From: Chloroflexota bacterium
GTDB lineage: Bacteria; Chloroflexota; Dormibacteria; Aeolococcales; Aeolococcaceae
Direction of reading: 5' to 3'
NCBI GenBank assembly: GCA_028287605.1
Contig: JAQBPI010000215.1
Location: 1 to 6,858 of the forward strand
Length of the DNA: 6,858 nt
This document shows positions 1 to 5,876 of the stretch, one piece after another (positions within the stretch are counted from its first letter, which is position 1; each line of letters starts with the position of its first letter). Both the position numbers and the translations under genes were made by a program. Under the pieces are notes generated by a model. That model did not search any database and was not told the origin of the DNA. It saw only the letters and a program-made list of their open reading frames with translations.

Positions 1-1
1 C

Positions 2-760
2 TGGGAGGCGGCGGGGTGGGCGGCGGCCACCGACGGCCTCGCCACGGTCGGCCTGGTGCCCCAGTTCGCCGCCACCGGCTTCGGCTACGTGGAGGTCGGC
101 GACACCCACCCCTCGTCGAGCTGGCGCCCGCCGGTGTCCCCCGCGCCGCCGGGGCTCGGCTCCGCCCCCACGCTCCCCGCGAGCGCCGCGGCCGGCTTCG
201 CCGAGAAGCCGTCGCTCGTCAGCGCCGAGGCGTTCGTCGCCGGCGGCCGGCACCTCTGGAACCTGGGACTCTTCGCCTGGTCGGCGGCCGCCTTCCAGCG
301 CGAGCTGCGCGCCGCCGCGCCCGAGGTCGACGGCGCCCTCGCAGAGGTGGTCGAGCTGCGTGCGGCGGGGCGCGAGGCCGCGGCCGCCAAGCGCTACCGC
401 GCCATCCAGGCGGCCGCCGTCGAGCCCCTGGTGCTGGAGCGCGGGGCCCGGCTCAGCGTCGTCGCCGCCGCCTTCCCCTGGTCCGACCTGGGCTCCTGGC
501 GCGACCTGCTCGACGCCCGCAGGCTGGCGGGTGAGGGGGACGTGGCGGGGAACGTGGTCGCCGGCGACGCGGTGGCGGTGGGCTGCCGCGGGTGCCTGGT
601 CGAGTCGCGGGGCGGCCGCACGGTGGCACTGGTCGGGGTCGAGGACCTGGTCGTCGTCGACACCGGTGACGCGGTGCTGGTGGTGCCGTCGCAGCAGGCC
701 CAGGCGGTGCGGGATGTCGTCGACCTGCTCCGCGGCGAGGGCCGGACCGAGCTTCTCTAG
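2..760 (+). CDS. Mannose-1-phosphate guanylyltransferase, C-terminal part (5' truncated by window edge)
   Basis: This enzyme class makes GDP-mannose from mannose-1-phosphate and GTP in the cytoplasm. The frame is open from base 2, so 252 C-terminal residues are visible. The N-terminal nucleotide-binding signature (GxGxRLWP type) lies outside the window. Family landmarks, in visible-residue numbering, are TGFGYVE near 25-31, FAEKP at 66-70, WNLGLF at 86-91, WSDLGSW at 160-166, and a C-terminal beta-helix stretch with the characteristic VVDTGDAVLVV at 218-228. Two oddities stand out. A proline/serine/alanine-rich stretch of about 35 residues separates GYVE from FAEKP, longer than is usual. The usual SIDxxVxE motif reads VEPLVLE, with Glu in place of Asp. 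The protein ends soon after the beta-helix and has no fused isomerase cupin. Its TAG stop shares a CTAG tetranucleotide with the stop of the convergent kinase gene. Family assignment is firm; sugar specificity is inferred. Confidence 0.85.
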   Translation, partial: WEAAGWAAATDGLATVGLVPQFAATGFGYVEVGDTHPSSSWRPPVSPAPPGLGSAPTLPASAAAGFAEKPSLVSAEAFVAGGRHLWNLGLFAWSAAAFQRELRAAAPEVDGALAEVVELRAAGREAAAAKRYRAIQAAAVEPLVLERGARLSVVAAAFPWSDLGSWRDLLDARRLAGEGDVAGNVVAGDAVAVGCRGCLVESRGGRTVALVGVEDLVVVDTGDAVLVVPSQQAQAVRDVVDLLRGEGRTELL

Positions 761-1725
761 GCCGGGCTCACCAGAGCGCCGGCGGCGGCGGCCGCACCGA
801 GGGCGCCGGCGAGGTCGCCGAGGCCCGCGGCGCGGACGCTGACCCCCCCGGTGACGAAGAGGTGGGGCTGCATCGCCGCTGCGACGCGGGAGACGAAGGG
901 CTCGCCGAGCCGGCTGCCCAGGCCGCCGCCGATCACCACCGCCTCGACGTCGACGGCGTTCACCACCGACGCGATCCCCGCCCCGGCGGCGGCGACGGCG
1001 TCGTCGATGAGGTCCTGGGCGAGGTCGTCGCCGGCGGCGAGGGCCCGCGCGAACACCCCCGAGTTGAGGTGGTCGACGCCGCGCCGCTCCATGATCCGGA
1101 AGAGCTCGGTGCGCCGGCCCTCGGCCACCAGCTTGCGGGCGCGCCGCTCCATCGAGGCCCGCCCCGCGTAGGCCTCGAGGCAGCCGCGCCGCCCGCAGCC
1201 GCAGCGGCGCCCACCCGGGTGCACGCAGACGTGGCCGACCTCGCCGCTGGCGCCGTGGGGGCCGCTGCGCAGCTCGCCGCCGAGCACCAGCGCCCCGCCC
1301 ACCCCGGTGCCGAACCAGACCCCGAGCACGTCGGTGAGCCCGCGCGCCGCGCCCAGCCGGAGCTCGCCGAGCATGCCGGCGTGGACGTCGTTGTCGACGC
1401 TCACCCGCGCCCCGGTGCGCCGCTCCAGCTCGGCGCCCAGCGGGTACGGGTCGATCCAGCCGGCGAGGTTGGGGCTGCGCGCCACCACCCCGGTCGCCTT
1501 GTCGATGGTGCCCGGCGCCCCCACCCCGAGCGCGGCGAGCCCGTCCACGCCGGCGCTCCGCCGGGCCTGGTCGAGGAGGATGCAGAGGGTCTCGACCACG
1601 GCCGGGGGGCCACCGGTGGGCGGGGTGGCACCGCGGCTCTGCCCCAGCACCTCGAGCTCGAGGGTGGTGATCACCACCTGGATCTTGGTGCCGCCGACGT
1701 CGACGCCCGCGAGCACCGGGTTCAC
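757..1725 (-). CDS. ROK-family sugar kinase (glucokinase-like)
   Basis: ROK kinases phosphorylate glucose or related hexoses with ATP in the cytoplasm; some ROK members are instead repressors with an added N-terminal DNA-binding domain. This 322-residue protein starts directly with the kinase fold and has no helix-turn-helix, so it should be an enzyme. Visible motifs are the phosphate-binding DVGGTK at 9-14, GAPGTID at 69-75, VDNDVHAG with the expected catalytic Asp113, the GTGVGG loop at 139-144, and the sugar and zinc motif GEVGH followed by CGCGRRGCLE. Expected zinc ligands H165, C175, C177 and C182 are all present, as are the sugar-contacting E162 and E184. The length is normal for the family. 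The GTG start overlaps the stop of the upstream lipoprotein gene (GTGA, 1722-1725), which suggests translational coupling. Substrate preference among glucose, mannose and N-acetylhexosamines cannot be read from the sequence. Confidence 0.9.
   Translation of the reverse strand: MNPVLAGVDVGGTKIQVVITTLELEVLGQSRGATPPTGGPPAVVETLCILLDQARRSAGVDGLAALGVGAPGTIDKATGVVARSPNLAGWIDPYPLGAELERRTGARVSVDNDVHAGMLGELRLGAARGLTDVLGVWFGTGVGGALVLGGELRSGPHGASGEVGHVCVHPGGRRCGCGRRGCLEAYAGRASMERRARKLVAEGRRTELFRIMERRGVDHLNSGVFARALAAGDDLAQDLIDDAVAAAGAGIASVVNAVDVEAVVIGGGLGSRLGEPFVSRVAAAMQPHLFVTGGVSVRAAGLGDLAGALGAAAAAGALVSPA
761..783 (+). terminator. GC-rich hairpin directly after the guanylyltransferase stop
   Basis: GCCGG plus GCTC (761-769), loop ACCA (770-773), GAGC (774-777), one bulged G, and CCGGC (779-783) form a nine-pair stem starting one base after the TAG. 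It lies inside the last codons of the convergent kinase gene. There is no T-run after it, so a classic intrinsic terminator is not shown; hairpins are also common by chance at this GC content. Confidence 0.35.
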
Positions 1726-2165
1726 GGGCTCGGGCTCGCCACCGAGGACGGCGCCGCGACGGTGTGCACCTCCACGGTGACCGCGGCGATGGTCGCGGCG
1801 GGGGTGGGGCCGCTCAGCTCGACGGTGGTCTCGCCGCCGGGCGGGACGCTGATGGCGGCCCCGCTCGCGTCACCGATCAGCCGGCCCGCGGAGTCGTAGA
1901 CGCTGGCCCGCACCACCATCATCCGCGGGGTGGGGGCGGTGGAGCGGAGCCGGACGTCGACGACCAGCAGCCGGGCGGCGTCGAGGCGGAAGCTCACCCC
2001 GCCGGGAGGGACGGCGACGTCGGTGTCACCGGTCTGGGTCACCACCACGTTGGGCACGGCCAGGGGCGGTCGGGTGGTCGCCTGGTCGACCACCGGGGGG
2101 TCGCCGCAGGCGGTGAGCAGCAGGCCCCCGGCGAGCGGCGCGAGCAGGTGACGCCAGGTTCGCAC
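1722..2165 (-). CDS. Small predicted lipoprotein of unknown function
   Basis: I do not recognise the family. From the GTG at 2165 the product has 147 residues. It begins with a short basic segment (MRTWRH), then a hydrophobic stretch of about 11 residues, then a lipobox LTAC|G with Cys20 as the lipidation site, so it should be anchored on the outer face of the membrane. The mature part begins with a Pro/Thr-rich linker to about residue 40. Alternating hydrophobic strands follow, including two VPPGG turns near 52-56 and 107-111, suggesting a small all-beta (immunoglobulin-like) domain. The start is uncertain: GTG at 2180 and 2186 and a TTG at 2249 are also in frame. The TTG would overlap the divergent mutase gene and add a long non-signal extension, so I reject it. 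GTG 2165 gives the best signal peptide and sits 6 nt after a CATACT element. The gene is coupled to the downstream ROK kinase by a 4-bp overlap. Confidence 0.72.
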   Translation of the reverse strand: MRTWRHLLAPLAGGLLLTACGDPPVVDQATTRPPLAVPNVVVTQTGDTDVAVPPGGVSFRLDAARLLVVDVRLRSTAPTPRMMVVRASVYDSAGRLIGDASGAAISVPPGGETTVELSGPTPAATIAAVTVEVHTVAAPSSVASPSP

Positions 2166-2228
2166 CCGGCGAGTATGCACGCGCACGGTGCCCGCGCCGC
2201 CGCCGCCGAGGCGGAGCCGGCAGGTGGC

Positions 2229-2237
2229 GGAGGGAGG
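2229..2237 (+). promoter_or_regulatory. Shine-Dalgarno-like GGAGGGAGG upstream of the mutase gene
   Basis: A purine run resembling the anti-16S complement lies 11 nt before ATG 2249 and 20 nt before GTG 2258. The 11-nt spacing is long but workable for the ATG and too long for the GTG. This favours ATG 2249 if the transcript carries a 5' leader. Confidence 0.45.
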
Positions 2238-2244
2238 CCACGGG

Positions 2245-2250
2245 TACAAT
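2245..2250 (+). promoter_or_regulatory. Possible -10 element TACAAT for the mutase operon
   Basis: TACAAT matches the sigma-70 -10 consensus at five of six positions in a region that is otherwise nearly all G and C. Its last two bases are the first two of ATG 2249, and seven bases separate it from GTG 2258. That is the spacing expected for a leaderless mRNA beginning at the GTG. No convincing -35 hexamer is visible 16-18 bp upstream. Confidence 0.4.
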
Positions 2251-3712
2251 GCCGCCCGTGACCGTGACGCCCATCCGTTTCGGTACCGACGGCTGGCGCG
2301 CCGTGGTCGCGGACGACTTCACCTACGAGAATGTCCGGGCCGTGGCGCAGGCGGTCGCCTGGTACCTCGCCGGCGACCCCCGCCCGGTGGTGGTGGGTCA
2401 CGACACCCGCTACTGCGCCGAGCTCTTCGCCCGGGAGGTGGCGCGGGTGCTCGCCGGCAACGGCCGGTCGGTGCTGCTCCTCGACGGTCCCGCCCCCACC
2501 CAGGTCTCCTCCTGGACGGTGGTCGGCCGCGGCGCCGCCGGCGGCGTGGTGGTCACCGCCAGCCACAACCCGCCGGAGTTCAACGGCCTGAAGTACAAGC
2601 CGGACTACGGCGGCTCGGCCTCACCCGAGGTGGTCGTCGACCTCGAGCGGCTCAGCGCCCGGGCCCAGGCCGAGGGGGTGACCGCCATGCCCTTCGCCGA
2701 GGCGCTGGCGGCGGGCACCGTGCGGTACGTCGACCCGCTGCCCGAGTACACCGCGCAGATCGGCCGCATGATCGACCTGGCGCGGCTGCGCGACGCCGGC
2801 CTGACCATCCTCCACGAGGCCATGTACGGCGCCGGCGCGGGCTACGTCGCCCGGCTGCTCGCCGGCGGGAGCACCCGTGTCGACGAGCTCCACGCCGAGC
2901 GCAACCCGGGCTTCGGGGGCATGCATCCCGAGCCCATCGAGCAGTGGATGCCCGAGGCGATGGCCCGGATGCGCGGCGGCGGCTACGACCTCGGGATCGC
3001 CAACGACGGCGACGCCGACCGGGTCGGCATCGTCGACGAGCGCGGGGTCTTCGTGAACCAGCTCCAGGTGATGGGCCTGCTGAGCATGTACCTGCTCGAG
3101 AAGCGGGGCATGCGCGGCGACCTGGTGCGATCGCTGACCACGACCGGCATGGTCGACCGGCTCGGCGAGCTCTTCGGAGTGCCCGTCCACGAGCTGCAGG
3201 TCGGCTTCAAGTACATCGGCCCGAAGATGACCGAGACCGACGCGCTCATCGGCGGCGAGGAGTCGGGCGGCTTCGGCTTCCGCGGGCACCTGCCCGAGCG
3301 CGACGGCATCCTCGCCGGGCTGATGGTGGCGATGGCGATCGTCGACTACGGCATGCCGCTCTCGCGGATCCTCGCCCACCTCGAGGAGCTGGTGGGGCCC
3401 CACGCCTACGCCCGCCACGACATCGCCATGGAGCGCGACGGCTACCAGGAGCGCAAGCAGGAGATGTACCGCCGGGTGGGCGAGAACCCGCCCGCCGAGC
3501 TGGCCGGCGAGGCGGTGGTGCGCAGCCGCTCCGACGACGGCTTCAAGTACTACCTGGCCGACGGCTCCTGGGCGCTGGTCCGCTTCAGCGGCACCGAGCC
3601 GCTCATCCGCGTCTACAGCGAGGCGCCCACCGCCGAGCGGGTGCAGCAGCTGCTGGCGGCGCTCGAGCGCTTCCTCGGCATCCCGGTGCCCGCCGAGTCG
3701 GTGGCGCATTGA
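2249..3712 (+). CDS. Phosphoglucomutase/phosphomannomutase (alpha-D-phosphohexomutase family)
   Basis: The enzyme interconverts hexose-6-phosphate and hexose-1-phosphate. With mannose this supplies the mannose-1-phosphate used by the guanylyltransferase. All four active-site regions are intact in the 487-residue product: the N-terminal FGTDGWRAVV at 11-20, the phosphoserine loop TASHNP with Ser105, the metal-binding loop DGDADR at 253-258, the sugar-binding GGEESGG at 335-341, and the phosphate-binding RFSGTEPLIR at 445-454. The length is typical of the family. ATG 2249 is used for these coordinates because it has a GGAGG-type site upstream. GTG 2258 (484 residues) is a serious alternative, because a TACAAT element ends 7 nt before it. 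The gene leads a three-gene operon: its TGA stop overlaps the TTG start of the cupin gene. Mannose versus glucose specificity cannot be settled from motifs, but the cupin neighbour favours a mannose role. Confidence 0.92.
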   Translation: MPPVTVTPIRFGTDGWRAVVADDFTYENVRAVAQAVAWYLAGDPRPVVVGHDTRYCAELFAREVARVLAGNGRSVLLLDGPAPTQVSSWTVVGRGAAGGVVVTASHNPPEFNGLKYKPDYGGSASPEVVVDLERLSARAQAEGVTAMPFAEALAAGTVRYVDPLPEYTAQIGRMIDLARLRDAGLTILHEAMYGAGAGYVARLLAGGSTRVDELHAERNPGFGGMHPEPIEQWMPEAMARMRGGGYDLGIANDGDADRVGIVDERGVFVNQLQVMGLLSMYLLEKRGMRGDLVRSLTTTGMVDRLGELFGVPVHELQVGFKYIGPKMTETDALIGGEESGGFGFRGHLPERDGILAGLMVAMAIVDYGMPLSRILAHLEELVGPHAYARHDIAMERDGYQERKQEMYRRVGENPPAELAGEAVVRSRSDDGFKYYLADGSWALVRFSGTEPLIRVYSEAPTAERVQQLLAALERFLGIPVPAESVAH

Positions 3713-4107
3713 CCGAGCAGGCGGCGCCGGGCCCGGTGAGCGCGTCCGGCAGCAGCCGGGTCGACAAGCCCTGGGGCTACGAGCTGCGCTGGGCGATCAC
3801 CGACCGCTACCTCGGCAAGGTGATCCACGTCGACGCCGGGCGGAAGCTGAGCCTGCAGTACCACGTGCAGAAGGACGAGGCGATCCTCGTCCTCCGCGGT
3901 GAGCTCGACCTCGTCCTCGAGGACGGCGAGGGCGAGCTGGTGACCCATCGCATGGGCGAGGGGATGAGCGCGCGCGTCCGTCCCGGGCGCCGCCACCGCT
4001 TCGTGGCGGTCAGCGACGTCGACCTCGTCGAGGTCTCCTCGCCCGAGATCGACGACGTGGTGCGGCTCTCCGACGACTACGGCCGGGCGGGCACCAGCGA
4101 GGCGTGA
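3709..4107 (+). CDS. Stand-alone cupin, type II mannose-6-phosphate isomerase family
   Basis: This 132-residue protein corresponds to the C-terminal isomerase domain of bifunctional AlgA/ManC-type enzymes, which interconvert fructose-6-phosphate and mannose-6-phosphate. It carries the family's entry motif KPWGYE (20-25). The first cupin motif is GRKLSLQYH followed by E57, giving metal ligands Q50, H52 and E57. The second is PGRRHRF, giving H96. The typical C-terminal pattern is EVSSPEIDDVVRLSDDYGR. No guanylyltransferase domain is attached. The start is a TTG within a TTGA overlap with the mutase stop, implying translational coupling; GTG 3736 would give a 123-residue form with the whole cupin retained. 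Downstream it overlaps the membrane protein gene by GTGA. Isomerase activity is inferred: some single-domain cupins of this type have other or unknown substrates. Confidence 0.82.
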   Translation: MTEQAAPGPVSASGSSRVDKPWGYELRWAITDRYLGKVIHVDAGRKLSLQYHVQKDEAILVLRGELDLVLEDGEGELVTHRMGEGMSARVRPGRRHRFVAVSDVDLVEVSSPEIDDVVRLSDDYGRAGTSEA

Positions 4108-5087
4108 GCCCGCTGCCCCGTCCGAGCGCCTTCGCACGGGCATCCGTGGAGCTCAGGGGACCGGCGCCGGGCGCCCCCGGGGAGGTCACCGACCCCGGCG
4201 CCGCCACGGGCGAGGTCGAGCCCGCAGCCGTCGAGCCGCCCCGATCGCCGCCCCGCACCGGCCACGCCTTCTACGCCGAGGAGGCGCGGCGGGCGCTGGG
4301 CATCGTCCGGGAGATCCGCGCGGTCACCATCGCGCGGGTGCCGGCGCCGCTCTTCCACGGCGCGGTGGGCGCGGCGGTGGCGCTCACCGCGGTGCTGGTC
4401 CGGCCCCAGAGCACCGGCTGGGTGGTCAGCCTCGGCCTCGACCTCGCCCTGGTCGTGCTCACCGCGCTCGCGATCATCCACTACGACCTCGTGCTCTGCC
4501 CCGAGGCGACCCGCCCCGGGGCCGACACCTTCATCCTCCCCGTGGCCGCGGTGATCTCGCTCGCGGTCTCGCTGGCGGGGAGCGGCGACGCCCGCACCAA
4601 CGCCCTGGCCGTACTCGTCGGCACCGCGGTGATCGCCGGCGCCCCCCATCTCGCCGCGGTGCGCGCCGCCGGCCGGGAGACCCCGGCGGGGCGCCAGCTG
4701 CGCGAGATCGCCACGGTGCTGGTGTGCGTGCCCGCGGTGCTCGCCGGCGCCAGCCCGGGGCTCTCCTGGTGGGTGCGCGGCATCGTGGTGCTGCTGGGGA
4801 CCACCGCGACCGCATACGACGCGATGCGGGCCGAGGGCGTGCCCTGGGGGCGCACCGCCCTGGCCGCGCTGGCGGTGGGCGTGATCACCGCGGTCACCGC
4901 CGCCGTCGCCGGTGGCCTCTTCGGCCAGGCCGCCACCGCGGTCTCGCTGCTGCTGCTCTGGTACGGGCTGCGCGGCCTGCTCGGCGGCGCCTCGGCGGGA
5001 CGGCTGGGGAGGGGGCCACTGCTCGAGTACGGCGCCTTCATCGTCCTCGCCGGGCTGGTCTTCGGGGTGGCCGCCGCCGGGCGATAG
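4104..5087 (+). CDS. Polytopic membrane protein of unknown function
   Basis: I do not recognise a family with confidence; comparison with uncharacterised integral membrane families such as DUF5656 would be a reasonable first test. The 327-residue product begins with about 55 residues rich in Pro, Ala and Glu that look disordered and cytoplasmic. An amphipathic charged segment (AEEARRALGIVREIR) follows at 58-72. Roughly eight or nine hydrophobic segments come next, near 82-99, 107-125, 142-159, 166-185, 203-217, 222-238, 250-271, 273-293 and 308-325. Polar conserved-looking positions inside or between segments include HYD at 126-128 and CPE at 132-134. No transporter, glycosyltransferase or protease motif is evident. 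The GTG start lies in a GTGA overlap with the cupin stop, so it should be made together with the mutase and cupin. This suggests, without proving, a role linked to mannose-containing envelope glycans. Confidence 0.75.
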   Translation: MSPLPRPSAFARASVELRGPAPGAPGEVTDPGAATGEVEPAAVEPPRSPPRTGHAFYAEEARRALGIVREIRAVTIARVPAPLFHGAVGAAVALTAVLVRPQSTGWVVSLGLDLALVVLTALAIIHYDLVLCPEATRPGADTFILPVAAVISLAVSLAGSGDARTNALAVLVGTAVIAGAPHLAAVRAAGRETPAGRQLREIATVLVCVPAVLAGASPGLSWWVRGIVVLLGTTATAYDAMRAEGVPWGRTALAALAVGVITAVTAAVAGGLFGQAATAVSLLLLWYGLRGLLGGASAGRLGRGPLLEYGAFIVLAGLVFGVAAAGR

Positions 5088-5220
5088 CCGGCCTGGCGCC
5101 CGTGGCCCGGGACGTCTCGCGACGTGCTGCACACAACTCTTTACCGAGAGGCGTCGGGGCCTTCATGGGGTGGGACGCACGATTTCTTGCGGTCCCGCCG
5201 ATGAGAAGGAATGCGCAAGA
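5088..5220 (+). other. Intergenic leader before the sigma factor gene
   Basis: This 133-bp gap is visibly less GC-rich than its surroundings between about 5126 and 5220. It must hold the sigma gene's promoter if that gene is transcribed independently. A GC-rich imperfect hairpin (CCGGCC at 5088-5093 against GGCCCGG at 5104-5110) follows the membrane protein stop directly. A short inverted repeat, ACGTC-TCGC-GACGT, occupies 5112-5125. The purine-rich AGAAGGA at 5204-5210 is the probable ribosome binding site for GTG 5221. I cannot name -35 and -10 boxes with confidence. Confidence 0.5.
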
Positions 5221-5799
5221 GTGGTCTCCGACACCCTCGTTGAACTCGACGACCAGGCGCTGGTCGACGCCTTCCGGCACGGCGGCGTCTGGGCCTTCGA
5301 GGAGCTCTACCGCCGCCACCGCCCGCTGGTGGTGCGGCGGCTGACCCGGCTGTGTGGCAACGAGGCGGTCGCCGAGGAGCTGGCGCAGGAGACCTTCCTC
5401 CGCGCCGCCCAGCGCATCGGCATCGAGGGCGACCTCAAGTTCCGCGCATGGGTGCTGCGCATCGGCACCAACCTCGCCATCGACCACATCCGCGCCCTGC
5501 GCCGCCAGCCGGCGCTGTCGATCGACGACATGGTCCACGTGAAGCCCGCCGCCGGCACCGCCTCGGTGATCGACACCGAGCAGCACGTCGAGCAGCGCGA
5601 GGATGCGCGCTTCGTCGTCGCGGTGCTCGACCGTCTCAACCCGCGGCACCGGCAAGTGCTGGTGCTCCGCGAGATCGAGGGCCTCGACTACCGCTCCATC
5701 GCCGACCGTCTGGGCGTCTCCTGCTCGGCGATCGAGACCCTGCTGTTCCGCGCCCGCGGACGCTTCCGCGAGGAGTACGCCAAGGCGATGGCCGCCTGA
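5221..5799 (+). CDS. ECF-type RNA polymerase sigma factor (sigma-70 family)
   Basis: This is a 192-residue group 4 (extracytoplasmic function) sigma factor that would direct RNA polymerase to a particular promoter set. Region 2 covers about residues 25-95, with FEELYRRHRP, the core-binding AEELAQETFLRA at 51-62, and the -10-contacting FRAWVLRIGTNLAIDHIRALRR at 74-95 (shown here as one helix-rich block). A linker of about 35 residues follows. Region 4 covers about 130-185, with LNPRHRQVLVLREIEGLDY and the helix-turn-helix IADRLGVSCSAIETLLFRAR. GTG 5221 is chosen because AGAAGGA lies 10 nt upstream and the preceding in-frame sequence lacks sigma homology. No anti-sigma factor gene (zinc-binding HxxxCxxC type or other) is visible on either side, which is unusual for this class. 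The next gene downstream is a 34-residue membrane peptide. Its signal and regulon are unknown. Confidence 0.9.
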   Translation: MVSDTLVELDDQALVDAFRHGGVWAFEELYRRHRPLVVRRLTRLCGNEAVAEELAQETFLRAAQRIGIEGDLKFRAWVLRIGTNLAIDHIRALRRQPALSIDDMVHVKPAAGTASVIDTEQHVEQREDARFVVAVLDRLNPRHRQVLVLREIEGLDYRSIADRLGVSCSAIETLLFRARGRFREEYAKAMAA

Positions 5800-5821
5800 C
5801 CGTGACCGGTCCGTGCGGCTG

Positions 5822-5832
5822 GGCTGACAGCC
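5822..5832. promoter_or_regulatory. Short perfect inverted repeat GGCTG-A-CAGCC
   Basis: A 5+1+5 palindrome lies in the 77-bp gap between the sigma gene and the small membrane protein gene. It is followed at 5837-5842 by the palindrome TGTACA, which overlaps a weak -10-like TACACT (5839-5844). The arrangement could be an operator plus promoter for the small gene. No -35 box at a proper distance is visible, so this is tentative. Confidence 0.25.
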
Positions 5833-5864
5833 AAGCTGTACACTTTCGGCCCACTGGGAATCAT

Positions 5865-5870
5865 GGAGGA
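5865..5870 (+). promoter_or_regulatory. Strong ribosome binding site GGAGGA for the 34-residue gene
   Basis: GGAGGA lies 6 nt before ATG 5877, close to ideal spacing. It is the clearest Shine-Dalgarno sequence in the window and the main reason to accept such a short reading frame as a real gene. Confidence 0.8.
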
Positions 5871-5876
5871 CCTTTC

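Noticed and set aside
862..1899. Long plus-strand open frame (345 codons) opposite the ROK kinase
   Set aside because: It is a GC-rich antisense shadow: the protein is low-complexity (Gly, Ala, Arg, His), while the minus strand carries every ROK motif.
2166..2248. Riboswitch or structured leader between the divergent lipoprotein and mutase genes
   Set aside because: The gap is only about 83 bp of mostly GC repeats, with no recognisable aptamer core.
2188..3708. Upstream extension of the cupin frame through the mutase gene
   Set aside because: The cupin frame stays open across the mutase gene, but that part is Arg/Pro-rich out-of-frame sequence. The real cupin begins at or after TTG 3709.
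2621..3709. Minus-strand open frame of 362 codons opposite the mutase
   Set aside because: It is His/Ala/Leu-rich shadow sequence without any domain, and the mutase on the other strand is fully conserved.
5112..5125. Inverted repeat ACGTC-TCGC-GACGT
   Set aside because: It has only five base pairs, no T-run, and could arise by chance at this composition. It is mentioned within the intergenic entry but not called a terminator or operator.
4077..5132. Minus-strand open frame of 351 codons opposite the membrane protein
   Set aside because: It is Gly/Arg/His-rich low-complexity sequence. The plus strand shows regular hydrophobic segments and an operon overlap.
5131..5155. Possible ECF-type promoter (ACAAC ... 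CGTC) for self-activation of the sigma gene
   Set aside because: The spacer is 14 bp rather than about 16-17 and the -35 part does not match GGAAC, so it is no better than chance.
4912..5220. Extended N-terminus for the sigma factor starting at 4912
   Set aside because: The extension overlaps the membrane protein gene, has no sigma homology, and lacks the ribosome binding site seen before GTG 5221.
5165..5344. Alternative ATG frame (MGWDARFL...) just before the sigma gene
   Set aside because: It runs out of frame into the sigma coding sequence, has no recognisable domain and no good ribosome binding site.
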